This document shows positions 37,301 to 48,252 of a stretch of 64,000 nucleotides of DNA, piece by piece (position 1 is the stretch's first letter; each line of letters begins with the position of its first letter). Source of the stretch: Plantago ovata (Eukaryota; Streptophyta; Magnoliopsida; Lamiales; Plantaginaceae); contig CM051457.1 in NCBI GenBank assembly GCA_028274465.1, positions 100,563,982 through 100,627,981 of the forward strand, in the 5' to 3' direction. Position numbers and translations under genes: made by a program. Below the pieces are notes generated by a model. That model was given only the letters and a program-made list of their open reading frames with translations. It was not told the origin of the DNA and searched no databases.

Positions 37301-40300
37301 CCAAAAAGGAAAAGATTGAAGAAAATGCGTCACCACCGACCTGGAGCTCCCAGGCGGTTCGCCCGGCACGCCAGGCAGTTCGCCGGGTGTCAGGCGGTTC
37401 GCCTGGGACCCCAGGCGATTCGCCCCCCAGTTTCCGCACTCTATATGTAGTTTCGCCTATTTTCTACGTTTTTAAGACCTTTTCACCTTATTTTGAGAGA
37501 CAAATTCTCCAGAGCCTGTTCTGGGAATTATTAGCATAGAAGACTCTTTTTCTTATTGATTTGGAAGCTTAAGCATAGGGATTGAACATCTTTGATTCTC
37601 GATTCTTGCTTGTGAGTTAGCAATTCATCGGAGATTGACAACCTTCGTTGGTAACTTGTATCTCACGATGTTTCTGCTTTTATTTATTTCATTCAACATG
37701 TTTTCATTCAATCTTGCTTTGATTCTTGTTGATCGCAATTTATCTATGAGTAGCTAAATCTATCGTTGGTGATAGTATGTGATTTCTTAGCTAGGGTTCT
37801 TAATTATGCATGAGTGGCTTCGCGCGTTTAAGACTTAATTTATTGTTTTATTTCTTTGATCTATCTAAGCCATCTATCTTCGTAGTGTTGAATTGAAAGG
37901 AACACGTAGGACAATTCACGATCATAGATCTCTATACAAACTTCAAGTACTTCATGCATGATTATTACCTGTTGCTTTGAATGATCATACTATTACTAAC
38001 TTTCATTATATTGATAAGAAAAATCTTTGCTTTGCTTGATTACTGATTTATAGTTTAAGTTAAATTAGATAAAGCTAGTTATAGTCCTTAGAGATCGACA
38101 CTCGAGGTTATTTTACTTCTACACTACGTGCCTTGGTTTTCGTTGTAGTTGTGAGTTGCCTTTGGCTAAAACAAATTTATTTGATTATTCGAGTCTGACA
38201 ATCTCATTCATCACATATCCCAAATAATCAACCTGGGGAAGGGCAAAAGAACACTTGCTCTTCTTTGCGTACAACTCATGTGCTCGGAGAACTTGTAGCA
38301 CCTCCTGTAAATGGTTGCAATGATCTGATAGAGTCTTACTATAAATGAGAATATCATCAAAAAAGACCAAGACACTTTTCCTCAAACATTTTGCAAAGAT
38401 TTCATTCATGAGCTTCTGAAATGTTGCTGGAGCATTTGTAAGCCCAAATGGCATCACATTAAACTCAAATTGTCCATGATGAGTAACAAAGGCTGTCTTG
38501 TGTCTATCAGATACTTGAGTCTAATCTGGAAATAGTCTTGCTTAAGATCTAGCTTGCTGAAGATGGCAACTCCATGTAGTTCAGATAGTAGATCCTCTAT
38601 AACTGGCATAGAAAATTTGTCTTTAACTGTGATAGCATACAGTTTCCTATAATCTACACACATGTACATCCTCCAGGTGGAGTCCTTCTTCTTCACTAGT
38701 AGTACTGGGGAAGCAAAGGGGCTACAACTGGTATTAATCAATCCTTCCTCCAACATCTCTTGAACTTGTTTCTCTACTTCATTTTTTAATGTGTGTGAAA
38801 CTCTATATGGTCTTTGCTGTACTGGTTGGGTTCGCTCCTGGAGTGTAATGTGATGAGTGATATATCTGACTGGAGGTAGTGTTGCGTTATCAACAAAAAC
38901 ATCTTGAAACTGATCAAGAATATTGACTATGCAGGCTGGCAAGAGTGAAACAGATTCTGCAGCAGTGATGTGGAACAATTGAGCAATGATTCCATGAGGT
39001 GACTTGTGGATAAACTTTTCCAAGCTCCTGCCAGTGATGAAATTCAACTGAGGTTCATCTTGTTCCCCTTGTAATTGTATTTGTCTCCCTTGTTTAGTGT
39101 AATGATACAATTTTTCTTAAGAGGAAATGTGACTGGATCATATTGCCACATCCAGTCATGGCCTAGTATCATGTCACAACCTCCAAGTGGTATTATTCTC
39201 AACTCTACCTGTAAACTAGTACCTTGAATTACCCTCTGGAATCCATTACACCTTTCCCTGCTAATGGTTCTCTCACCATTTGCTACAGTGACAACCCATG
39301 GGTGTGTATTCTCCACATCACACTTGATCTCCTCAGCAGTGGCTTTGTTTAAATAACTATAAGTGCTCCCACTGTCAATTAAGATTGACAACTTCCTCTT
39401 TTTATACAGGTTAGAAATTTTCAATGAGTTGTGGTTCTGCTACCTTGGAGTGAATGCAAGCTAATCTCTCCATCTACTGGTAATTGATCTTCCTTCGTTT
39501 CCTCCTGTATCTCCTCCTCAGTTATTTCTTCCTCATCTAGTATGATTTGAAAAAGCTTGGCACACTTGTGCCCAAAGTGGTGCTTCTCATTGCATGTAAA
39601 ACAGAGTCCCTTTTTCCTTCCTGGCATTGTATTCTGCCTTGGAGAGCATGTGAATTGGGTTAGTATTTTCTGGGTTCTTGTTTGGAGTTTGGGTAGTAGT
39701 AACATGGTTGTTTTGGTTGTGGACTGGGCTGGCAGTATATGTGTTGGAGTGAGTTCTATAGGAGGAGTTGGTAGTTTGTGTGTTTTTGTTAATGAACTTG
39801 CATCTCCTATTCCACACCTCCAATGTCTTTTCCCATAGCTTTGCTTGATTAATGGTTGTGACCAAGTCTTTTGGTCTGTTCATCTGTACTGAGACCTTCA
39901 CTTCCTCCTTAAGGCCTTTTAGGAAACATGACACATAAAACTCCTCAGTGATGCCTGGATGTTTCATCCTAACCAGTGACTTCATCTCTTCAAAAGCTTC
40001 TACATATGTTGCTCAATCAGTATTTTGAGTTAACTGAGTGAAATCCATCACAATATCCTCCCGACGAGGATTTAAGAACTTCTCAAGAAACAAACTACAG
40101 AACTGATATCCCATCCAACATCTCTACCTTCTATGTACTCAAACCACCATAAATCAACAACACCAGACAGATAATAAGAAGCATGTAACACCCTACTAGC
40201 ATCCTCAGTTTTGTTAACCTGGAAATATCTAGTAGCACGCCTAATCCATGATCTGGGGTTATCACCAGAGAATTCTGGAAATTCAAGGCGGTAAATAGGC

Positions 40301-41254
40301 ATTTGAGGGTGTGGTTGTTGATCTTTTTGTTCAAAGTTGTGTTGATGAGTATGTTTTGGTATCAGGTCATCATCTAGATTGAATACAGTTTTGTGTCTAT
40401 CATCTAGATTTCTTAAAGGGGGTATAGTATAGGTGCCAGTACCTGTACTTTTCCTGTGACTCTGTGGGATTTCTGATATTGGTCCTTTGTCCTTGTCTTT
40501 TGAAATCAGGGCCTGCTGCATCACCAGTACTTGTTCAATCTTTTCTGACAGATTCGTCACAGTCTGATCCACAGACAAGACAGCTCTGAAGAAAACTTCT
40601 GCTTCAAACCTTCCATCACCAAGATGCAAGCGTGGATCTCCTCGTCATGAAGCCGCTGTTTCTCAGCAATCTCTTTTAGTTGTGCGTCGGATCCACTGCC
40701 CATGGTCACAGTTGCTTAGAAAAACAACCTGAGCTCTGGATACCAGTTGTTGTGACCCAAGTAGTGACCAAATAGAGCAAGACAAACAAGATCTAGCTAG
40801 AGAATTATATAGAACAATGGAATAGTGAAATAATTATAAATATGGTTTGTAATATTCATGAACTGAGAATGATATTATACCAACAATCCGGGCTGCCCAG
40901 TGGTTATTACCTGCAAGATTGATCGGAGAATATTTCAGGGAATAGCTCAGATTGGATGATAAAGGATTAGAGAGAATTTAGAAGAGGAATTACCTCAACC
41001 AACTCACAAACACCCTTCATGTTGGCTGGATTCTGCATAGATAGGTGCATGAATCATGACTGGAAGCAGTAGGTAATGGTAACCGGCTGACCAAGTCTTA
41101 ACGGCTTTTTAACCTGAAACGTAAAACAACTAGAAAAAGGAAAATGACTGAAACTGTAAAACTAGCATAAAAACGCCAAAGAGGAATAGCAACTCTTTCA
41201 CGAATTAGCACTTCTTCTGGGAACGAATTAAGACGACCAGAGCACAACAATACA
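34339..41254 (-). mobile_element. Ty3 chromovirus fossil with both LTRs, holding a solo LTR
   Basis: LTRs at 34339-34852 and 40748-41254 (TGTTGTGACCCAAG ... AATACA) are clearly related but differ by an 8-base indel and scattered changes, suggesting moderate age. A tRNA-Met-type primer site lies beside the right LTR (about 40730-40745) and a purine tract (AGGCGGGG) beside the left one. Parts in order on the minus strand: gag (40629 to about 39590) with a zinc knuckle, protease (LSILIDSGSTYSYLN), reverse transcriptase (FFDDILIYSK), RNase H, integrase (HHPQSDGQTERLN) and a C-terminal chromodomain-like segment (LLIHWSGFPPEVATWEKRES), which marks the chromovirus clade. It is broken, with several breaks besides the inserted LTR. 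I found no clean target duplication. Confidence 0.88.
37006..38213 (+). mobile_element. Solo LTR of the Athila-like family inside the Ty3 fossil
   Basis: This 1.2 kb sequence is the inverse of the LTRs at 21824 and 26129 and is flanked by the perfect 5-bp target duplication CATAT (37001-37005, 38214-38218). It sits between the reverse transcriptase and RNase H regions of the host element. A solo LTR is the product of recombination between the two LTRs of one insertion. It has diverged more from the pair than they have from each other. Confidence 0.92.
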
Positions 41255-41488
41255 CCCCAGTCTTCTCCTCATGGTTGAATGAATATGTAATAGACTAATC
41301 GTAATCGTTTTCGTATCCGTATCGTATGAACTTTGAATTTGGTGAACTTCTTTCATTTGGTAGAAAATTGTCAAACTTGTGTTTTGACTTTTGATTTGAT
41401 TTAGAGTACTACTGTTTGATTTGGATATTTGTGGCAAAACACTGTTTGATTTGGATATTTGCTACCTTCCTATTTGATGAAAATTCAA

Positions 41489-41700
41489 AAAAAAAAAAAA
41501 AAAAAAAAAGAAGAAGAAAGTTCGGATTATTCGGATTAATCCGAAACCGAACCGATAATTTTCGAATCAAACCGAAACCGATCCGGAATTTCGGTTCGGT
41601 TTTCTGATTGAACAAAATTTTACTGTTCGGTTCGGTTCAAACCGAAGTTCAGTTTTGTTTTGAACCGAACCGCCCCATGCCCAACCCTATATATGACAAC
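41489..41700. repeat. A-rich tract and CCGAA/TTCGG low-complexity block
   Basis: A run of A at 41489-41509 is followed by alternating AACCGAACCG and GGTTCGGTT words. The composition resembles the block at 5012-5597 but in both orientations, so it can fold. Confidence 0.7.
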
Positions 41701-41830
41701 AAATATTGTGTTATTTTTTATTGGTGTTATAATTTTATTTATAGTGACAATAATAATTTTTTTTTATTATTTAATAGAATTCATTAAACCAAAAACAACT
41801 AATTCTAGAAATATGAAATATGATAATATA

Positions 41831-41845
41831 TTATTATTATTATTA

Positions 41846-41908
<63 letters not shown>
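41831..41908. repeat. ATT trinucleotide microsatellite
   Basis: Nearly pure TTA repeats with one interruption. The poly-Leu open frame over it is an artefact. Confidence 0.95.
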
Positions 41909-41910
<2 letters not shown>

Positions 41911-41937
41911 TGATAATTGAAATATGAAATATGATAA

Positions 41938-42128
41938 ACTAGCTTATAAAAAAATAATCTAACTTTATTAGCTTAAAAAATAAACTAGATGATAAGCTTC
42001 AGGAGCTTATAAGCTCGCGTTCACGTGACAGACTTATTTTTCCGGACAATAAGTCTGTTACATGAACGCGAACTTATAAGTTTTTAGAGTTTATAACCTA
42101 GCTGATAAGCTCACACTAAACAGAGCCT
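41938..42128. mobile_element. Probable MITE with central hairpin
   Basis: The arms CTTATAAGCTCGCGTTCACG and (inverted) CTTATAAGTTCGCGTTCATG meet at a centre near 42047. The outer part ends GATAAGCTCACACTAAACAGAGCC, a type of end seen in plant hAT-like MITEs. Exact borders and target duplication are unclear. Confidence 0.5.
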
Positions 42129-42440
42129 CCATGGATCTTTGGGCTCCTCTTGTTTTCATCCATGACTTTAATTTTTTTTTTCACTTGCCTTATATTTGGC
42201 ATAGGGTGTACGGAAAAAATGGATGAACCTATTCCTGTTTCTTGATGAATTATCCGTCTTGGTTTTTTATTTTCAAAGCTAAGTTTCTAACTAGTTTACT
42301 TTCTATGGTCACGTTTTAAATTTATTGCCACTCGGTGGTATGCGAGCATTGGATGGAGGGATTTGTAATGATTCTTTAGTGTCTATCCCGTATCAAAAAA
42401 GGAGTTTGTCGTTTGATGGAGCTTTCAATGAAATTTTTAA

Positions 42441-43753
42441 GGGTAATTTGCATCTACCCCCCTTGTTAATTTGGTTAATAACAGATCTTGCCCTCTTAGT
42501 TGAACAATTACATGTAGCCCAATGTTAGACAAAAACAATTACAGATAGACCCACGAACTTGACTTTTTTCGAATTAAGAGCTGGAAGTTACAAATTTAAC
42601 CCTGCCGGAATTTCAGATTTTGACCTGAGACAAACACCTTAAATTTTCATTATTTACACATTTACCTCTAAACTATTTTATTTTACAAAATTAACTTAAA
42701 TTTATTTCAAATTAACCATAAAAATTATATAAACTTTAAAATGAACAAATAATAATTATAAAATAACCCCAGATTAAGGTTTTCTTTCAAAACAACCCCA
42801 AAACATATTTTAAAAAAAAAACATAAAAAAAAAGCTCTCATCATCGGAGCTTTTACAGATCCGATCGGAGCTGTTTGTATCCAGCTCCCGCCGGAGCTGT
42901 TAAAAAGCTCCGATCGGAGCTGTTTTACAGCTCCAATCGGAGATGTAACAGCTCCGGACAGGAGCTGTTTTGCAGCTCCGGTCGGAGCTGGATCCAGCTC
43001 CCGCCGGAGCTGTTAAAAAGCTCCGATCGGAGCTGTTTTACAGTAACAGCTCCGATAGGAGCTGTAACAGCTCCGGACAGGAGCTGTTTTGCAGCTCCCG
43101 TCGGAGCTGGATCCAGCTCCCGCCGGAGCTGTTTTGCAGCTCCCGTCGGAGCTGGATCCAGCTCCCGCCGGAGCTGTTAAAAAGCTCCGATCGGAGCTGT
43201 AACAGCTCCGGACAGGAGCTGTTTTGCAGCTCCTGCCAGAGTTGTTAAAAAGCTCCGATCGGAGCTGTAACAGCTCCGGACAGGAGCTGTTTTGCAGCTC
43301 CCGTCGGAGCTGGATCCAGCTCCCGCCGGAGCTGTTTTGCAGCTCCCGCCGGAGCTGTTAAAAAAGCTCCGATCGGAGCTGTAAAACAGCTCCGATCGGA
43401 GCTGTAACAGCTCCGGACTGGAGCTGTTTTGCAGCTCCTATCGGAGCTGCCGATCGGAGCTGGAGGTACCGGCCGGAAAAGAAAAGGGTCAGCCAGAGGA
43501 GTAGGGAAGAAGAAGAAGATGGTGGAATAAAAAAGAAAAGATAAAAAAATAAGAAAAGAGAGAAGATTTAAAAAGAAGAAAAGGAAAAATAACTTTTAAA
43601 TACCTAAGGCCTTGTTTGGCCGGAGAAAACCTAAAAGTGAATAACGGCGAAGTCAACTTTTTTCCGATCTCTGAGGCTACATGTAATTGTTAAACTAGAG
43701 AGGAAGGATCCGTAATTAGGGTCTCCAACAAGGGGGGTGGATGTAATTTTCCC
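42441..43753. mobile_element. Mutator-like non-autonomous element with palindromic GGAGCTCC core (member 1)
   Basis: Terminal inverted repeats of about 80 bases (GGGTAATTTGCATCTACCCC on the left, the inverse of GGGGTGGATGTAATTTTCCC on the right) are flanked by a perfect 9-bp duplication AATTTTTAA (42432-42440, 43754-43762), diagnostic of Mutator-like transposition. Inside both ends is AACAATTACATGTAGCC. The centre is a GC-rich array (42838-43470). Polypurine sequence lies right of the core. No transposase is present, and Ser/Cys-rich open frames over the core are by-products. Confidence 0.9.
42838..43470. repeat. Tandem palindromic array AGCTCCGATCGGAGCT
   Basis: More than 25 GGAGCTG/CAGCTCC words, many joined as AGCTCCGATCGGAGCT or GGAGCTGGATCCAGCTCC, repeat with a higher-order period near 100 bases. 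A GC-rich island in AT-rich flanks; it can form many alternative hairpins. Confidence 0.92.
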
Positions 43754-43828
43754 AATTTTTAATATTTCATAGACTTCTAAATCACCTAGTAAAAAAAATT
43801 AATAATAAAAAGATCTATTAATTCAATA

Positions 43829-44056
43829 CTCCCTTTAGTTCATCTAAGGTTTTTCATTTTCTATTATGGGAATATCTTTTATAAATAATGAAAAATTAAC
43901 AAAAGTTCAAAAAATAGCTTATTTGGTTCATCATCTCGAATTTTAAGTCATTATGCACATTAAATCACTATTTATAAAAGAAATTCTAACACATCTCGAT
44001 TTCTTTTATTTTTCTAAATTGTTATAATGAGAAACTTTAAATAGAATGAAAGGAGG
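43829..44056. mobile_element. Stowaway-like MITE, degenerate
   Basis: The left arm CTCCCTTTAGTTCATCTAAG and the inverted right arm (ending GAATGAAAGGAGG) are similar. TA precedes the left end; the right target site is lost. Confidence 0.5.
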
Positions 44057-44091
44057 AACGATGTGGAATCTATATCTAATACTACTATATA

Positions 44092-44338
44092 CTTCCTCGG
44101 TCTCCCTTATATCCTATTTGCTTTTGTTGACTTTTTCTTAGTTTCCGTTTGACTCCAAATTAATCCAAATTCATATCGAAAAAATAATTTTGGAAATTAT
44201 ATTATGAAATATAATATTTTCGCTTTCATAATATAAGTTCACGTATTGATTTTTCGGTACAATTAAGATCAATTCGGAGTCAAACGTAGACTAAAAAAAA
44301 ATTAACAAAAGCAAATGAAAAGCTAGGGACGGAAGAAG
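44092..44338. mobile_element. Stowaway MITE, 247 bp
   Basis: The arms CTTCCTCGGTCTCCCTTATA and (inverted) CTTCTTCCGTCCCTAGCTTT continue inward through TTTGCTTTTGTTGACTTTTT on one side and its inverse on the other. TA flanks both ends. The arm is shared with the remnant in the NRPB8 intron. Confidence 0.85.
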
Positions 44339-44482
44339 TACTAATCAAATATTTAAATGTAGTTAGTCCCAAAAAATAGTTTCTTCCAACTACTTAATTA
44401 ATTAATTCTTTTTAATTTGAATCGTGTCATCGAAGAGTTATTGAAAACTATAAAAAGTAGTGATTACTTATAATAAAATATA

Positions 44483-45654
44483 GGGTCCCTTTCTTTTTAG
44501 GGGTCATTAGAACACCTAATAACATAATAGGCCCTATTAGATTTTTAATTACAGATTAAGGGTCGAATTTGTCCAAACCAGACTTAATTCGCCTATCCAA
44601 ATTTGCATTTGTGAACAACCAAACAAGCCTTACCAAGAGGCCCAAAATGTAATTGTATTTCAACACACATTTTCTTTTTATTTTTGCGTTCTTTTTTTTT
44701 TCTTTTCCTTTTTCTTTTTTTTTTATCAACAATAAAGCTATTTTTTTCCTACCAAATTTTATTTTAAAACACAAATGAAAATTTTGAAATATAAATATAT
44801 TATAAATACAAAATTATTCTAAATCAAACCCTAATAAAATTTATATTTCAAAACATGTCCCAACATTATTTTTTAAACAAAATCAATATTTGTTCTTTAT
44901 TCTTTTTCCTTTTATATTTTTCTTTTCTTTTGTTTTTTTTTTTCCTTTTTATTTCTTCAAAAGCTCTGACACCGGAGCTTTGCAAGGCTTCGACTAGAGC
45001 ATGCACAACTCCAGCTCGGAGCTTGCAATGCTTCGACTATAGGAGCTGGAGCGTGTAAGCTCCAGATCGGAGCTTGCACAGCTTCGATCTGGAGCTTACA
45101 ACTATAATCGGAGTTTCGCAAAGCTCCGCTACCGGAGCTTTTGAAGAAGAAGAAGAGAAAAAAGAAAAAGAAATTAAAAAAGAAAAATATAAAAGGAAAA
45201 AGGAAAAAGGAAAAAGAAAAAATATTGATCTTTTTTTGAAAATAATGTTAGGACATGTTTTGAAATATAAATTTTGTTGGTGTATGATTTACAATAATTT
45301 AGTATTTACAATAATTCTACATTTAAAATTTTGTTTTTTTTTAAATAACATTTTGTAGGAAACAAGTTGTTGTTGACAAAAAGAAGAAAAAAAAAATTAA
45401 AGGAAGAGAAAGAAAAGAAAAATATAATCGGAAAATAATAAAGTTAGTGTTCAAATACAATTACATTTTAGGTCTCACCTTACTATTGAGTTAAGGCCTT
45501 GTTTGTTTTGTCCAAAATGAGTTGATGACATTGTTGTAAACATGTGTTGGTCAACACAAAAAACCCATATTATGGCCTAATATGTAATTGTTGGTCTAAT
45601 GGGACCTATTCTGTTATTAGGTGTCCTAACTAGCCCCTAAAGTGATATAAACCC
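44483..45654. mobile_element. Mutator-like non-autonomous element with GGAGC core (member 2)
   Basis: It starts GGGTCCCTTTCTTTTTAGGG and ends with the inverse form (CCCCTAAAGTGATATAAACCC). The 9-bp duplication TAAAATATA is perfect (44474-44482, 45655-45663). Inner terminal repeat words TAATAACA, GGCCCTATTAG and AATTACA align with those of member 1. The core (44965-45145) has repeated CGGAGCTTGCA/CTCCAGATCGGAGC palindromes bracketed by long pyrimidine (left) and purine (right) tracts, so the element can fold as a large hairpin. No coding capacity. Confidence 0.9.
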
Positions 45655-45854
45655 TAAAATATATACTAACAAACTAATACGAGTAAGATTTAATGTAATA
45701 TTTCAACCAATATATAAAATGAATTTAATTAATAAATTTATATGTTTCATTAGGGGAAAAACAATGTAAATTAGTTTTATGAAAAATATTTTACATATAC
45801 ATATACTTTTTATATTCCATTAAATTTTATTATGCAGATATATAACGCGTGTTA

Positions 45855-46841
45855 GACCATCTCCATCGGGTCTGATGAAGGGTCTGAAGGAGAATCTGGA
45901 TGTTTTCCAGACCGTCTCCTTGCGCTCCAACAAAGCGTCTCCGTCTGGGTCTGGTCATTTTCATCAAGACCTGTCATATAGTATATGACGAGTCTGGATG
46001 GATTTTAACATTTTTTTTTCTTCTTCCTTTTCTTTTTTACGGTAGTATCTATTTCTTTCTTCTTCTGCTTTTTCTTTCTATTTACTTTTATTCTTTATCT
46101 TTTTCTTCTTTCGTTAAAAATAAAATAAAATACACTTACATAAAATAAAATAAAAAAATAAAAACACACTTGCACTTAAATTAGTTTGAAACTTCAACTT
46201 CGATTCACACGTACCCACGTATGCTCCACCAAATCCATATGTAATCTTTAATTTCAAGTATTTTAATGTAGTGTCAATTATTGTAATGGTTTTAAATTAA
46301 TTATTTTAGTGTAGTGTCAATTATTGTAATCTTTAAATTCTACCGTAATCTTTAAATTAAGTATTCTAGATTATTAAGTTATATGATGATTGGTTTAATG
46401 TATTAAAATTTCAATTGCTCGATTTTGTAGAGCATTTCTTATGCTCTTTTTATTATTTTTATTAATGAAATTTAGCCAATTCAAATAAAATAAAAATAAG
46501 TGGTACCCTTTTCATATTTGTAATGTATATTTAATTTCTAAAATATTATTTTATTTTATTATCAATCATTGTAATTTTTACATTTATATTTCATATTTAT
46601 TTAATTAATTAACAACATTTATACTCATGTGAAGTATAAAAAATAGTGTAGATTAAAAAGAAATGATAAAATATAAATGTAATTTTAAAGAAAATGAGAA
46701 AATAAATGAACATGTGAGTCTGATGGGTCTGAACGGATAGAGTGCATAGTATGTTAGAGTCTGGTGGTTAATAAAATAATCTAAAATGCTGATGTGGCAG
46801 AGTCTGATGAGTCTGATGAGTCTGAACGGATGGAGATAGTA
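45855..46841. mobile_element. Harbinger-type non-autonomous element
   Basis: The left end GACCATCTCCATCGGGTCTG and the inverted right end TACTATCTCCATCCGTTCAG are similar. The 3-bp target duplication TTA is present on both sides (45852-45854, 46842-46844), as for PIF/Harbinger. The subterminal regions repeat GAGTCTGATG many times. No protein is encoded. Confidence 0.75.
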
Positions 46842-46844
46842 TTA

Positions 46845-47732
46845 ACATTATACAATACAAATATATAAAAGGTTTTGATCCTAATTAAAGAAACAGGTAG
46901 ACCCTACAAAATCAACTGCTCCTTGAATGAAGTAGTTCTATGTATAACCAAACTAGCTAGAGCAACCACTGTTGTGTCACAGAGTGGCGTTTGCTTGTCT
47001 AGTTTTCTTTATTTCTCTCTCAAAATTATCATATTTATTTTTTTAAGAATATAACAACAATGAATCCATTATTATGGGCCTGTAATACATATAAAGGATA
47101 AGAATATATGTGTGGATTGTCTTGTTGACTAAGCAACCTCCAGTGTATGTACCCCCAGTCCCCACCAGGCCACCACAAGCTTACACATTATATCTATCTC
47201 ATGAAGATCATCACATGATAACAACAGTGATGAGTAAGGATAAGTATTGCTTAAACATCATTTCAAAACAGTCAGACCTCTTGTTATAGTGTAATAATTG
47301 TATCCATTATTGCATCCGGTGCCATTTGTTGTGTGGAGGACAAAATACAGTATACAAATACGGAGTTGGAAATAAAATTTAGGGCGCGAAATCAAAATTT
47401 AGTATAGTCCGTAAAAGGGACTATATACCTGCTAAAATGAATAAAAACTTATATAAAAGTGTAAGGAAAATAAGCAAATTTTGTTTGATTCTTGATTATT
47501 TCTTTTGGAAAAAATGCTGAATATTATCCGGAAAAGCCAACCTTACATTGTTTATCTAGAGATAGTGAAAAGACCAACAGCGCACCTGGGCTCCAGATTG
47601 CTTCCTACAAAAGAAATGTTCCCATATGTCCCTAGCATTTTTGGCCTATTCTTGCCTCCTGCATGTTGTTTAGTTATTATAAGTATCGTACAAATTTATA
47701 CGAAGTATATGTTTTATGTGTTGTAATATAAT
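46845..47732. other. Intergenic, no gene seen
   Basis: No supportable frame or repeat. It ends at a T-rich run that belongs to the LINE tail. Confidence 0.4.
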
Positions 47733-47835
47733 TTTTTTTTTTTTTAATCTGCAAAAGTGATTATATTCCATGAGCATAGAGCATAAGTGATGCTCAATGC
47801 AAAATGTACAAATGCCTAGAGGTAATAACCCGAGG
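47733..47835 (-). mobile_element. LINE or SINE 3' tail
   Basis: On the minus strand the sequence CATTTGTACATTTTGCATTG ... ATATAATCACTTTTGCAG runs into about 16 A. This is the usual look of the end of a plant non-LTR element. Only about 100 bases are present. Confidence 0.45.
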
Positions 47836-48114
47836 CCCCTAAGACGGCCGCCGCGGCATCCCGCCGCACCGGTGCAGGGACGCCGGGGCAACAGCCCCGG
47901 CGTCGATCTGTTGAATACACCGCGTCGTCTCACGACGCGGTGTATTAACAGAGCGAGAAATTGAGGGGCTGCCACCCTCAATGGTCTCTTTTTATTTATT
48001 TTTTTGTTTTTTTTTTTCTTTATTTGCTTTTATACTCCAACGGACAAAAACGGCTATAACTCGAAAAATAAAAATGCAAAATATAAATAAAAATCACCAA
48101 CAACTCTATTTTTT

Positions 48115-48135
48115 CGAGATCTATAAATAGAGACC
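48115..48135 (+). promoter_or_regulatory. TATA box of transposon ORF1
   Basis: CTATAAATAG lies about 130 bases upstream of the ORF1 start and is followed by a pyrimidine/A-rich leader. Confidence 0.6.
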
Positions 48136-48252
48136 AATCTCGGCTATGTTTGGAGCACCCCATCTCCAGCTCCCATTTCTCTCTTAATTAAACTCAAAAT
48201 ACACTCTTAACATCAAAACCCCCCTTAACCCTCCATTTTTTTGTCCGGTGAG

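Noticed and set aside
34339-41254. Treating the Ty3 reading frames as separate host genes
   Set aside because: All lie between matched LTRs in canonical gag-pol order and belong to one fossil.
41660-41920. Hydrophobic poly-Leu frame resembling a membrane protein
   Set aside because: The Leu run is the TTA microsatellite; there is no conserved part.
42875-43248. Two overlapping Ser/Cys-rich frames of about 100 residues
   Set aside because: They are translations of the GGAGCTG palindrome array inside a Mutator-like element, with the same words in every frame.
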